A stretch of 64,000 nt of DNA from contig CBDDKR010000001.1 in NCBI GenBank assembly GCA_965230345.1, positions 310,001 to 374,000 of the forward strand, written 5' to 3'. Shown in pieces: positions 26,999 through 36,340 of the stretch. Both the position numbers and the translations under genes were made by a program. The stretch's first letter is position 1; each line of letters starts with the position of its first letter. Below the pieces are notes generated by a model. It saw only the letters and a list, made by a program, of their open reading frames with translations, made no database searches and was not told where the DNA came from. Source of the stretch: JADKBO01 sp965230345. Its GTDB lineage: Bacteria > Bacteroidota > Bacteroidia > Chitinophagales > Saprospiraceae.

Positions 26999-27643
26999 AT
27001 GAAAAACATTAATGCATTTATAGATCATACATTGCTTTCAGCTACTGCTACTGAAAGCGACATTAAAAGACTTTGTGAAGAAGCGATTGAGGCTAAGTTT
27101 TACGCTGTTTGTGTGAATGGAAGTCGTGTTAATTTCGCCAAGAAATTACTTCAGGAAAGTGAGGTTAAATTGGCTTCGGTTATTGGCTTTCCATTGGGAG
27201 CAATGAGTGTTAAAGCTAAGGTTTTTGAAGCCAAGCAAAGTGTACTTGACGGAGCTGATGAAATTGATATGGTGCTTAACATAGGATGGCTTAAAGAAGG
27301 GAGAATTGATGAAGTAAGAGAAGAAATTTTAAATGTTAAAGAGGAAATAGGTGACGCACAATTAAAAGTTATACTGGAAACGTGTTATTTGTCACGTGAT
27401 GAAATCATCGCTGCATGTAAGGCGTCTATTGCTGCAGGAGCTGATTTTATTAAAACGTCTACTGGCTTTGGTAATGGTGGTGCGACCTTAGAAGTAGTAA
27501 AACTAATGAAGGAGATTGGAGGTGATCAAATTAGAATCAAAGCATCTGGAGGAATTCGAAGCAGACAGGTGGCTCTTGAATACATCAATCTTGGTGTTGA
27601 TAGAATAGGAACCTCCTCAGGATTATTAATCATAAAAGAATAA
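26999..27643 (+). CDS. deoC: Deoxyribose-phosphate aldolase
   Basis: Cleaves 2-deoxyribose-5-phosphate to acetaldehyde and glyceraldehyde-3-phosphate in deoxynucleoside catabolism. The TIM barrel of 214 residues shows the family motifs: IDHTLLSATAT at the start, ASVIGFPLGA near 60, GADEIDMVLNIG near 81, and the Schiff-base lysine in DFIKTSTGFGNGGAT near residue 153. RIKASGGIR and RIGTSSG close the barrel. deoD starts immediately after its stop codon. Confidence 0.97.
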   Translation: MKNINAFIDHTLLSATATESDIKRLCEEAIEAKFYAVCVNGSRVNFAKKLLQESEVKLASVIGFPLGAMSVKAKVFEAKQSVLDGADEIDMVLNIGWLKEGRIDEVREEILNVKEEIGDAQLKVILETCYLSRDEIIAACKASIAAGADFIKTSTGFGNGGATLEVVKLMKEIGGDQIRIKASGGIRSRQVALEYINLGVDRIGTSSGLLIIKE

Positions 27644-28351
27644 ATGAGTTTTCATATCAATGCTAAAAGGGAGGATATTGCGGAAACGGTATTGCTGCCG
27701 GGAGATCCTAAACGTGCCGAATGGATGGCACACCATTATTTAGAAGATCATTATTGCTACAATGATGTCCGTGGTATGCTAGGCTTTACAGGAAATTATC
27801 GTGGGAAAAGAGTATCTATCCAAGGCTCTGGGATGGGGATTCCTTCAATTATGATTTATGCTCATGAACTTATTAATGAGTATAGTGTGCAAAATTTGAT
27901 AAGGGTTGGATCTGCCGGGTCGTACCAGAAAGATGTTGAGATAAACGACCTCGTTTTGGCCTTATCTGCGTCTACCACATCAAATATTATTTCGCGCCGA
28001 TTTGGATCTGATGTTTTTGCACCAACAATGAGCAGTAAACTTTTGCTGAAAACCATTGAGAAGGCGAAGGATTTAGGAACAAACCTTAAGATGGGGAATG
28101 TATTGTCTGTTGATGAATTTTACGAATTGAGTTCTGGTCAAATCGATAAATGGTCAAATCGAAATATTCTTTGTGTTGAAATGGAGTCGGCAGGGCTTTA
28201 TACTATTGCTGCTGAAAATGGAGTTCATGCCATGTCTTTGTTGACAATATCAGATTCAATCCTAGACGATAAACATTTGAGTCATGCTCAGAAAGAGTCA
28301 TCATTTGATTTAATGACGACTCTTGCATTGGATGTGGCGGTGACACTCTAA
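27644..28351 (+). CDS. deoD: Purine nucleoside phosphorylase, DeoD type
   Basis: Phosphorolyses purine (deoxy)nucleosides to base and (deoxy)ribose-1-phosphate. 235 residues with the hexameric family motifs: LLPGDPKRAEWMA (phosphate site), SIQGSGMGIPSIMIYAHEL, LIRVGSAGS and CVEMESAGLY, then TISDSIL. The ATG directly abuts the deoC TAA, so the pair is one translational unit that turns deoxynucleosides into central-carbon intermediates (a phosphopentomutase is not seen here). Confidence 0.96.
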   Translation: MSFHINAKREDIAETVLLPGDPKRAEWMAHHYLEDHYCYNDVRGMLGFTGNYRGKRVSIQGSGMGIPSIMIYAHELINEYSVQNLIRVGSAGSYQKDVEINDLVLALSASTTSNIISRRFGSDVFAPTMSSKLLLKTIEKAKDLGTNLKMGNVLSVDEFYELSSGQIDKWSNRNILCVEMESAGLYTIAAENGVHAMSLLTISDSILDDKHLSHAQKESSFDLMTTLALDVAVTL

Positions 28352-28542
28352 TACAAATTCATTCCTTTTACTGGAAAAGTTATGCTAAAAATTTGATAAA
28401 AGTCATTTAATTGTATGATATGTGTCATTAGATTTTGAGTCTTTTTTATTCAATTTTGAAGTGTTGGAAGTAATTAATAATTGATCATTTGTTAACCAAT
28501 AATCCTTCAACATTAACATTGCAAAATTTATTAAACATATAA

Positions 28543-28959
28543 TTGATGAAAAAAAGAACTCCAGTTTCTAAAATAATGACCCCAGAACCTATTAGCGTAA
28601 ATACAACGAACTCTGTGTCTGAAGTAGCTCAAATTTTTAAAGAGAGAAGTATCCATCATATCCCTGTTGTCTCTGGTGAAAAATTGATCGGAATGATTAG
28701 TAAAACAGATATGGATAAGATATCTTATGTCTCTAATATTCAAGACGAAAAAGCCAATACAGCAATCTATGATATGCTTGAAATTGAGCAAATTATGACA
28801 AAACAAGTTGAGACTGTACAAATCGATGATCAGATTAAAGATGCAGCTGAACTATTGGCTAGAGGAAGTTATCATGCGCTTCCAGTACTTGAGAATGAAA
28901 GTCTTAAAGGTATTGTAACATCTACTGATGTGATCAATTACCTACTGTCACAATATTAA
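28543..28959 (+). CDS. Tandem CBS-domain protein
   Basis: 138 residues made almost entirely of two CBS motifs: VSKIMTPEPISVNTTNSVSE with HHIPVVSGEKLIGMISKTD, and IEQIMTKQVETVQIDD with HALPVLENESLKGIVTSTD. Such stand-alone CBS pairs bind adenosine nucleotides (AMP/ATP) and report energy status. It sits between the deoC-deoD pair and the Crp/Fnr gene and is closed by its own terminator. It is cytoplasmic, with no extra domain. Confidence 0.93.
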   Translation: MMKKRTPVSKIMTPEPISVNTTNSVSEVAQIFKERSIHHIPVVSGEKLIGMISKTDMDKISYVSNIQDEKANTAIYDMLEIEQIMTKQVETVQIDDQIKDAAELLARGSYHALPVLENESLKGIVTSTDVINYLLSQY

Positions 28960-28970
28960 TCTCATGATTT

Positions 28971-29005
28971 AAAAGTGTATAACCATCAGGTTATGCACTT
29001 TTTTT
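28971..29005 (+). terminator. Rho-independent terminator after the CBS gene
   Basis: AAAAGTGTATAACC, 4-nt loop, GGTTATGCACTTTTTTT: a 14-bp stem with one G-U-type mismatch and a T-run (28971-29005). It ends 13 bp before the Crp/Fnr start codon, so that gene needs its own promoter inside or before the hairpin, or depends on read-through. Confidence 0.8.
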
Positions 29006-29018
29006 ATGTCTAGTAAAT

Positions 29019-29741
29019 ATGATTCATCAAGATTCGAGTCCAGGTAATAACACTTGTGATGGGCAATGTTCATCATGCTTTTCCAATAGCAATACATTGA
29101 TTGCTCATTCATCCAATAATACGCGACAGCAATTGGATGAAAATAGGGTACAACTAAATTATAAAAAGGGAGAGTTGATTTTTAAAAAAGGACTTCATCC
29201 TCAAGGCGTTTTTTGTCTTAGTCGTGGAAAGGTAATGGTAACTCAAAGTGATTCGAATGGGAATACAATTATAACTCAACTCTTGAATGGAGTAGAATTC
29301 GTAGGGTTAGCGGATTTCTTTGCTAAATCAGCATATCAAACAAGTGCTGTTGCCATGGAAGATAGCGTATTGTGTTTCTTCTCCAATGAAATTATTACTA
29401 AAGCGATCAAAGAAGATAGTGGTTTTGTTAATCAAGTTATGGAGGCCTTATCAAGGCATTATATTGATAGCAATCAGCGCATTTTGACCTTGACCAAGAA
29501 GAATATGAGGGCAAGGGTGGCAAAAGCTATAATTGAACTAAATTCAATTTTCGGAATTACGAATGACGGATTCATTGATGTTTATTTGAAAAGATCCGAA
29601 ATTGGGATGTTGTGTAATATGAGCGAAGCCAATGTGATTCGAATGATTTCTGATTTAAATAAACAAGGTGTTATTCTTTCTGAAGGAAAGAGAATCAAAA
29701 TAGAAAATGCTAAATTGCTTTTGAAGGAATCCAATTATTAA
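29019..29741 (+). CDS. Crp/Fnr-family regulator with N-terminal cysteine cluster
   Basis: 240 residues. The N-terminus has Cys13-x3-Cys17-x2-Cys20 (CDGQCSSCF), like the cluster-binding region of Fnr-type oxygen sensors. A cyclic-nucleotide-binding-type beta roll (about 45-150, KGELIFKKGLHPQGVFCLSR) and a C-terminal winged helix (about 165-235, with RSEIGMLCNMSEANVIRM as recognition region) follow. It is likely a redox- or oxygen-responsive transcription factor for the neighbouring stress, CBS and peroxidase genes; this is inference. Additional Cys residues in the core (e.g. VLCFF) could supply a fourth ligand. Confidence 0.9.
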   Translation: MIHQDSSPGNNTCDGQCSSCFSNSNTLIAHSSNNTRQQLDENRVQLNYKKGELIFKKGLHPQGVFCLSRGKVMVTQSDSNGNTIITQLLNGVEFVGLADFFAKSAYQTSAVAMEDSVLCFFSNEIITKAIKEDSGFVNQVMEALSRHYIDSNQRILTLTKKNMRARVAKAIIELNSIFGITNDGFIDVYLKRSEIGMLCNMSEANVIRMISDLNKQGVILSEGKRIKIENAKLLLKESNY

Positions 29742-30146
29742 TCAACAATTAATTGATTTTCCACGATTCAAATTAGATAAGATCATAAGTTTTAATGCAT
29801 TCCAATTAATCAGAATTTCTACTAACCCTTTGGAATAAATACTTGAGTATTTTGAGGATTTGTTAATTGTTATCAAAAGTACTTCAGATTTCGTAATTCA
29901 GTATTTTAAAATCTTACCCATAAACTGAATTGGTATGTTTTTTGCTATGTATTTAGGTGTTGTTTTTCAGTAAAATAAATATGTTGAATAATTTTAATAT
30001 GAAAATGAATTTCAGAATTTGAAAACATGATATAAAGCATGTTTGGTAGTAACTTAAATCACATATTAGAAGTATTAATGTATTTACCTTTGACATTGAT
30101 TTGCAATTATACGATTATGTATTAACCCATAAATTAGATTTATCAT
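29742..30146. other. Intergenic region upstream of the di-haem peroxidase
   Basis: 405 bp. A small inverted repeat AATCAA...TTGATT sits at 29740-29758 just after the Crp/Fnr stop and may be a weak terminator. The rest is AT-rich with no gene. It presumably holds the peroxidase promoter, but no box was convincing. Confidence 0.4.
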
Positions 30147-31475
30147 TTGATGAAAAATAGAGTAATATACCTTTTAGCTTTTGCTGTACTTTTCTTAGCA
30201 TCTTGTTCTAAAGAAAGTGATAAAGAATTGGATCAGGACCTTTCTAGATTAATGAATTTAATGTCGCCAACAGGAAGTGCTGATTATTACATTATGCCAG
30301 AGAGTTCGGAATACAATAAATTACCAAATCAAGATCCCAATAATCCAATAACAGCAGAAAAAGTAGCTCTGGGAAAAAAACTATTTTTTGAGACAGGATT
30401 AGCTCAAATTCCTAACCAAGAGTTATGTTATGAAACTTATTCTTGTTCGAGTTGTCACTTGCCTGAAAAGGGATTCTTGCCAGGTGCCATGCAAGGAATT
30501 GCAGATGGTGCAGCAGGTTTTGGACATCTAGGTGATGGTAGACATAAGGTATTGAGTTATGACGAATCAGATTTAGATGCTCAGGGCAATAGGCCGATGA
30601 CTGTGATGAATGTTACATATATGACCAATACTTTATGGAGTGGGACTTTTGGAGCAAATGACTTAAATGTTGGGACCGAAGATGCTTGGCATGGATTGGC
30701 TGAAGTTAATCATACAGGTTATGCCGGACTTGAAGCGCAGAATATAGAAGGGTTTGATTTGCACAGACTAGATATTAACGATAAGGTATTGTATGAGTTT
30801 GGATATGCCGAATTGTTTGATAAAGCTTTTCCTGATTTTCCAGAAGAAGAAAGGTATTCACCTGTAACAGCAAGTTTTGCTATGGGTGCGTATCTTAGGT
30901 CTATTTTGACCAATAAAGCACCATTTCAAGATTACCTAAAAGGAAATACAAAGGCATTAACCAATAGACAAAAAGAAGGTGCAATAGTTTTTTATGGTAA
31001 AGCAGGTTGTGTATCATGTCACTCATCTCCATCATTTAGTTCGATGAACTTTTTTGCGCTAGGAACAAAAGACATGTATGAAATAGGAGGACTTAATACT
31101 TCCGCCAATGATGAACGAATAAAGGGTAGAGGAATGTTTACGGGTAATCCAGATGACGATTTTAAGTTTAAGGTTCCCCAATTATACAATCTTAAGGATT
31201 ACGTTACATTTTTCCATGGAAGTAGTAAAACTTCTATTGAAGACGTAATTGATTTTAAGGTGAAAGCAAAATCTGAAAACCCTTTTGTCCAGGACTCGGA
31301 GGTGGCTTTGATCCCAAGAGATCTAAGTGATGATGAAAAATATGCATTAGCAGATTTTTTAAGAAACGCTCTTCACGATAACGATATGTTGAGATACAAA
31401 CCAAAATCAATTCCTTCTGGTTATTGCTTCCCTAATAATGATCATGAATCCAAAAAAGATATGGGGTGTAATTAA
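30147..31475 (+). CDS. Di-haem cytochrome c peroxidase-like lipoprotein
   Basis: 442 residues. A lipoprotein signal with lipobox LASC (about residue 21) is followed by two c-type haem sites: CSSCH near residue 101 and CVSCH near 288, in the CCP/MauG arrangement. Supporting segments are VALGKKLFFETGL, RPMTVMNVTYMTN and FKVPQLYNLKDYVTFFHG. It probably detoxifies peroxide or oxidises a partner at the membrane. The extra C-terminal segment (to DMGCN) ends with an unpaired Cys. A terminator follows, and it stands alone 405 bp after the Crp/Fnr gene. Confidence 0.93.
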   Translation: MMKNRVIYLLAFAVLFLASCSKESDKELDQDLSRLMNLMSPTGSADYYIMPESSEYNKLPNQDPNNPITAEKVALGKKLFFETGLAQIPNQELCYETYSCSSCHLPEKGFLPGAMQGIADGAAGFGHLGDGRHKVLSYDESDLDAQGNRPMTVMNVTYMTNTLWSGTFGANDLNVGTEDAWHGLAEVNHTGYAGLEAQNIEGFDLHRLDINDKVLYEFGYAELFDKAFPDFPEEERYSPVTASFAMGAYLRSILTNKAPFQDYLKGNTKALTNRQKEGAIVFYGKAGCVSCHSSPSFSSMNFFALGTKDMYEIGGLNTSANDERIKGRGMFTGNPDDDFKFKVPQLYNLKDYVTFFHGSSKTSIEDVIDFKVKAKSENPFVQDSEVALIPRDLSDDEKYALADFLRNALHDNDMLRYKPKSIPSGYCFPNNDHESKKDMGCN

Positions 31476-31507
31476 TTCGGGCAGTATTTAATATTTTTAT
31501 AAAGTTT

Positions 31508-31545
31508 AAAGGGACCGTATGTAGTTAATATAGGGTCCCTTTTTT
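31508..31545 (+). terminator. Terminator after the peroxidase gene
   Basis: AAAGGGACC (31508-31516) pairs with GGTCCCTTT (31534-31542) across a 17-nt loop and is followed by a T-run to 31545. Confidence 0.8.
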
Positions 31546-31623
31546 CATGCTTTGATATCTAAACGAAGCGCTATAAATATATGCTGCCAATACCTTATGT
31601 TTTATTTCAATATTGGCTTCATT

Positions 31624-32844
31624 TTAAGGTTGATTTAGTGGCCTAAATTCAAAATCTTTAAGTTCTATTCGAATGCCTTTCATCATGTTCGCAGTGAGCT
31701 CTTCAACCGCTATTTGATCACTTGGAAAGGGTAATAGTGGAGAAGATTGTAAGTTGAAATCTTCTGGTATTGCTCTTTTGTCACCAGTAATGTCTTTATG
31801 AAGAATATCGAAGTAGTGATTGATTTCAATAGGTTGTGTATAATCTATTTGATTTGATCTACTGCTAAATATTCTGATTTGACCATTCAATTGGCTCCTC
31901 TTTTTTCGTTCAATAGCTAGAACCAAAGCTGTAATGGTAATCATCTCTTTTTCTTCAATAACTTCATGAATCTTTTTGGCTAAAGGAACTACATTTGTTG
32001 AATCGGATTTTGAATCGGATTCGTAAATGGTTTTAGTTACCTCTTTAGTACGAACTTCCTCGATTTCCTTACTGAATTCAAATTTGTCTATGTGCTCATG
32101 ATTCCTCCCTACACGTAAATCGTCCAATGATATGGATACGTGATAATCGTAATCTTGGCCTGTTTCATAATGAGTAAATTGAGTCCAGAAATCATTTAAT
32201 TCATGATATGGATAACGAAACAATTGATCAGCGATATAATTGATTCCGAAATGAGATTTACCTTCTAGAAGATCTATGGAAACATGCACAATCCCCAATT
32301 CGTGAGCTTGTCTCTTAAGAGTTGCATGACCATTGTAATTATCATAGTACCGATCAATATTCTCTAAATGTCGATATGCTGTCCTTGCTGCTATCTGATC
32401 ACCATTATTGGCAAACTGTATCATCTTTTTTGATTGATTTAAATGGTAATCTGCACTAAGTTTAGCTGTTTTGTTTTTTAAGGAAGTGTAATCCTTTATA
32501 TCAAACTTGGCCACATAACCATCTTTTGACGTTAACGGCATTAAAGGGATAACTTTATTCTGTCTTCTTTCCATGGATTGATAAACGGAATACACTTCAT
32601 CATAACCAGCATCTGATTTACGCAGAAGAATTTGATCGATTCTTTTTTGATCACGATCGTTAAGTCTCAAAAATGCTTCTTCTAACCCAACAACATATTT
32701 GGTTTTCTTTTTTTTCTTTCCCGCAACTTTGTTTAAAGCATAATCAAAAGCTTCATCGTATTGACCTTTTTCTGTCATTTTGTGAATAGATCTGCAGCTA
32801 CTTACAAGTAGAATAAGTATTAATAGGTGTAGATGTTTTCTCAT
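31624..32844 (-). CDS. Hypothetical lipoprotein
   Basis: 406 residues with a lipoprotein signal (MRKHLHLLILILLVSSC; lipobox VSSC, Cys17). The N-terminal part has TPR-like helices (MTEKGQYDEAFDYALNKVAG, then KKKKK) and the C-terminal half is beta-rich. I do not recognise a catalytic motif. It is encoded divergently from the module 2 TPR-CHAT gene, 339 bp away, so it may share that regulatory region. The periplasmic side of the inner or outer membrane is likely. Confidence 0.8.
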   Translation of the reverse strand: MRKHLHLLILILLVSSCRSIHKMTEKGQYDEAFDYALNKVAGKKKKKTKYVVGLEEAFLRLNDRDQKRIDQILLRKSDAGYDEVYSVYQSMERRQNKVIPLMPLTSKDGYVAKFDIKDYTSLKNKTAKLSADYHLNQSKKMIQFANNGDQIAARTAYRHLENIDRYYDNYNGHATLKRQAHELGIVHVSIDLLEGKSHFGINYIADQLFRYPYHELNDFWTQFTHYETGQDYDYHVSISLDDLRVGRNHEHIDKFEFSKEIEEVRTKEVTKTIYESDSKSDSTNVVPLAKKIHEVIEEKEMITITALVLAIERKKRSQLNGQIRIFSSRSNQIDYTQPIEINHYFDILHKDITGDKRAIPEDFNLQSSPLLPFPSDQIAVEELTANMMKGIRIELKDFEFRPLNQP

Positions 32845-33183
32845 GATAGTAGAATTTAATGGTTTTTAAATCCGATCACGACGTGAGTTGAAATCGTTTG
32901 TTTTTTTAAGAGCGAGCAAAGTAAATGAAATGTAACAAGTCTATATTAATTTGAGTTGGATTTAACGAAAAGTTTTAATGAAAACTTAATGGATTTGATC
33001 TTAATGTATTGGTGGTTGGTTTTATTACGTAAGTAAGCAATACCGATTCGTATTGTTTCAAATCTATTATAGAGAGAAGATTAATGTTCTATTAATGTAA
33101 CCTCACGGGTGTCATACCTAATTGATTATCACTTTAATTATGGCTATATTAGCAGAACCAAGTGAAGACAAAATGTACCCAAA
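32845..33183. promoter_or_regulatory. Divergent intergenic region of CHAT module 2
   Basis: 339 bp between a leftward lipoprotein gene and the rightward TPR-CHAT gene. It contains a small inverted repeat CAATAC-6-GTATTG (about 33040-33060). Neither the GATGACC box found for the sigma gene nor a clear TAnnTTTG promoter is seen, so CHAT expression appears independent of the proposed regulon. Confidence 0.4.
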
Positions 33184-36100
33184 ATGAAATTTTCCATACC
33201 TCTTATTCTTCTGTTTTGTTGCTTAGTTCCAATTGAGGAATTAGCTGGTCAAAATATTGATACACTTAAAGCAAAAGCAAATAAGTATTATAAATTGGGG
33301 GATTTTTCTGAGGCAAGAGATCTTTATGATTCGATATATCAACACTATAAAAAAATAGATCAGGATAGCGCTTCGAATTATTACTACCATTGGTTAAAGA
33401 CGGAGAATAAGTTTATTCAAACCGATGTACAACAATTGGTTCAAGATTATCTGGCGGATCATGATGTAGAGAAGATGGATAAAGAGTTGATTTTTAAATT
33501 GAAATTAGAGTCTTGTTTATATCTAACCAACTATGGTGATACTCAAGGAGTATTGGCATTGAAAGATAAATTATTAAGTTTTTATAGACTCCATTCACTT
33601 GAATGCATAAGCGAATTAGCGGCATTGTATGGTATGACAAATTATGCATATACTCTAATGGGTAACGTGGACAGTGCCGAGCACTATGGTCTTAAGAAAA
33701 TTGAATTGTTGGAAGAAAACCAAATGACCAATCATGAAGAATATGGGTACTCTTTTTACACTATGGGTAACCTTTATTCACAATATGGAAATTTGGAGAC
33801 GGCCGATTCATTTTATCAAAAAGCACTGGATGTATTGGTTGATATTTTACCCTCCGATCATCCAAATCTAGGAATTATTTACTATGTCTATTGCATCGAT
33901 TTGATGGAATTAGGTAAGTATGATGAGGCTAGAAATATGGGGTATGCCGCTACGGATATTATGAAAAAGAAAAAGATGCACAAAAATTTGGCTCATGCTT
34001 TTATGAATCTTAGCAAGCTTGAGTCTATGGCAGATAATATGGAAACCTATAAATTGTATTTAGATAAAGCACATTCAATTTTAGATACTACGGATGGATT
34101 TCCCAGTTTTGCTATGTCTTATGTATATGATGGATACTCAGGATATCTGATCGATGAAAAGGAAGATTATAAAGGAGCACTCAATTATCAAAGAGCTGCC
34201 TTAAGACATAAATTAGCACTATATCAAGGAGCTGATCCTTCTTTAATGAAATCTTATTTTAATGTAGGGGTAATAAAAATTCTAATGAATGAATTGGATT
34301 CAGCAGAATACTATTTTGATATTGTTGAATCGATGAATGCTGAATTAGAATTGGATGAAAAGAGCGATGATATTGTCCATGTAATGATTGAAAGAGCAAA
34401 AATACTACAAGCTAGAGGACGATATCGGGAAGCCAAGGATCTATACCTCAAAGCGATCAAAAACTATACAGATAAATACTTTATTATGCATGATTTCGTG
34501 GTGCAAGGATATGAAGGAGTATTTGTATGCTTGGATAGTCTTGAACAAAAAGATAGTTTAATTTATTATCGAGAAAAGGTAGCAACACCATTTTTAGAAC
34601 AACCCGAATATGTCAATAGCGTAGCAGGATTATCAGTAGTACTAGAATATATAAAACAAGTCTTATTAAATGCTCCCTCACAGGGAAATTTGAAGACCCT
34701 TTTGAGGAAGATTAAAAACATCAATTTTAGCCAATGGGATAGACAACAAATGGTAATTGATCGTCAAGATATCTTTCTCTTCAGAGAATTATATAGCGAT
34801 TTACTGGGATATTGCGTTCAAGCAAATATTGAGATGTACAAATTAGAGGGAAAAAAGCAATACAAATTTGAAGCCTTGAAACTTGAAAAGTATCAAAAAT
34901 CAAATTCGATATTTCTTAGAATCAGTAACGATGAAATTTTTAAACTGGCTCGGATACCAGATGCTGAAATCGATGCGTATGCGCGCCTTCGTGATGAAGC
35001 GAAATATCTGAATATGGTAACAGAGGGCAGTAACAGTTATCAACCTTCAAATTTGGATCAACGAAAAATAGATTTGAAGGCTGAATGGAATAAATGGGAA
35101 CGCAGAAATCCTGTTTTCTCAGAATTCAAAAAATCGATTGATCAAGATAATGATCAATCTTTGGAGCAATTGAATCAATGGTTGTGTGATAACAATACGA
35201 GTATACTTTCTATCAGTATTTTGGATGAGAATTATGTTGGTATGATCACAAATTGTAGCAATATCGATTGGTTAAAAATAGGAAGTGTCAAGGAAATTAA
35301 TGCTTTAATCAAGAACTACAATGAATTACTTAAACAAAACGATTCTATTGAAGAGATAGAAGAAATTGGATTTCAAATTTACAAGAATTTAATACACCCA
35401 TTTAACAAGTTTTTTGAGGAGAAGTTGGTTGTAATTCCAGCTGGAATTCTTCAGCATTTCAATATTGAAGCGTTGCCATCATCTGTGATTAATGCATCGA
35501 CATATTCTGAGATGGAATGGCTTGTAAACAAAATCGAAATCCAATATGCTTTGAACATCCCAGAAGTATCAACAGTCTCAAGAAATGATGAAAATCAATT
35601 GTTAATTGTGGCTCCTGGTTTTAAGCAAGGGAAGAATAAAAATGCATTATCGCGAACACCTTGGACAAGTCAGTTCTGTGAAAAGTTGGCAAAAGAAAGA
35701 AGAGGCATCCTTTTGTCCAATGAAAAGGCTAATTATGACGATGTTATTTCGATGATGCCTCAAAGCAGCATTATTCACTTTGGTACGCATGCGATCTTAG
35801 ATACGATCAATGCACTCCAATCTAAGTTGATGCTGAGCGACTCTAAGCATTTGACATATGAAGATATCTTCAAATTGCCCCTTAAAAGTCGTATGGTTGT
35901 ATTAGCAGGATGTGAAACAGGACTTGGTCAAAGAGAATCTGAACATGAAAACCTTTCCTTGGCCAATGCATTCCACTATGCAGGAAACAAGAAATTGATT
36001 CAAAGCCTTTGGAAAATAGATGATCAATCCACCAATAAGATATTATCCAAGTTTTATGACGAATATGTTACTTCACAAAACAGTAGTCGTGCCTTACACT

Positions 36101-36282
36101 TTGCAAAACTGGAATATTTAAATCAAGCGGAAGGTTCATTTGCTTCACCTTATTATTGGGCAGGATTGGTCTTGACCACCACTGATTTTGAAATTGTTGA
36201 AGAGTATAACCTTTCTTGGTATTGGATACTTTTGTTGATAATACCATTGAGTTTTATAATTTTTAGAAGAAAAAGTACATGA
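33184..36282 (+). CDS. Membrane-anchored TPR-CHAT protease, module 2
   Basis: 1032 residues. The order is: signal peptide (LILLFCCLVPIEELAG), about ten TPR-like repeats (30-470, e.g. ADSFYQKALDVLVDILPS), a linker with helical segments (500-680), and a CHAT domain (about 690-990). The catalytic residues are His869 in HFGTHA and Cys910 in LAGCETG, followed by NAFHYAGNKKLIQSLW. The C-terminal membrane helix (WYWILLLIIPLSFIIF) ends in RRKST. As in module 1, the protease should be periplasmic. Only three bases separate its stop from the GATGACC box that drives the sigma gene. Inference: it senses an envelope signal and acts on the downstream TPR anti-sigma-like protein. Confidence 0.9.
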   Translation: MKFSIPLILLFCCLVPIEELAGQNIDTLKAKANKYYKLGDFSEARDLYDSIYQHYKKIDQDSASNYYYHWLKTENKFIQTDVQQLVQDYLADHDVEKMDKELIFKLKLESCLYLTNYGDTQGVLALKDKLLSFYRLHSLECISELAALYGMTNYAYTLMGNVDSAEHYGLKKIELLEENQMTNHEEYGYSFYTMGNLYSQYGNLETADSFYQKALDVLVDILPSDHPNLGIIYYVYCIDLMELGKYDEARNMGYAATDIMKKKKMHKNLAHAFMNLSKLESMADNMETYKLYLDKAHSILDTTDGFPSFAMSYVYDGYSGYLIDEKEDYKGALNYQRAALRHKLALYQGADPSLMKSYFNVGVIKILMNELDSAEYYFDIVESMNAELELDEKSDDIVHVMIERAKILQARGRYREAKDLYLKAIKNYTDKYFIMHDFVVQGYEGVFVCLDSLEQKDSLIYYREKVATPFLEQPEYVNSVAGLSVVLEYIKQVLLNAPSQGNLKTLLRKIKNINFSQWDRQQMVIDRQDIFLFRELYSDLLGYCVQANIEMYKLEGKKQYKFEALKLEKYQKSNSIFLRISNDEIFKLARIPDAEIDAYARLRDEAKYLNMVTEGSNSYQPSNLDQRKIDLKAEWNKWERRNPVFSEFKKSIDQDNDQSLEQLNQWLCDNNTSILSISILDENYVGMITNCSNIDWLKIGSVKEINALIKNYNELLKQNDSIEEIEEIGFQIYKNLIHPFNKFFEEKLVVIPAGILQHFNIEALPSSVINASTYSEMEWLVNKIEIQYALNIPEVSTVSRNDENQLLIVAPGFKQGKNKNALSRTPWTSQFCEKLAKERRGILLSNEKANYDDVISMMPQSSIIHFGTHAILDTINALQSKLMLSDSKHLTYEDIFKLPLKSRMVVLAGCETGLGQRESEHENLSLANAFHYAGNKKLIQSLWKIDDQSTNKILSKFYDEYVTSQNSSRALHFAKLEYLNQAEGSFASPYYWAGLVLTTTDFEIVEEYNLSWYWILLLIIPLSFIIFRRKST

Positions 36283-36285
36283 GGT

Positions 36286-36311
36286 GATGACCTTTTAAGA
36301 TGAAATTCGAT
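36286..36311 (+). promoter_or_regulatory. Candidate ECF promoter, copy A (sigma gene)
   Basis: GATGACC (36286-36292), 15 nt, then CGAT (36308-36311), followed 29 nt later by the sigma ATG at 36341. The same two boxes at the same spacing occur at 39251 and 42241. Placement before the sigma gene suggests autoregulation. Confidence 0.65.
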
Positions 36312-36340
36312 TCACTGCCAAACCCATTAATTTTATAAGG

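Noticed and set aside
29019..29060. GATTCGAGTCC, which resembles a tRNA T-arm
   Set aside because: No cloverleaf can be formed around it and it lies within the Crp/Fnr coding start.
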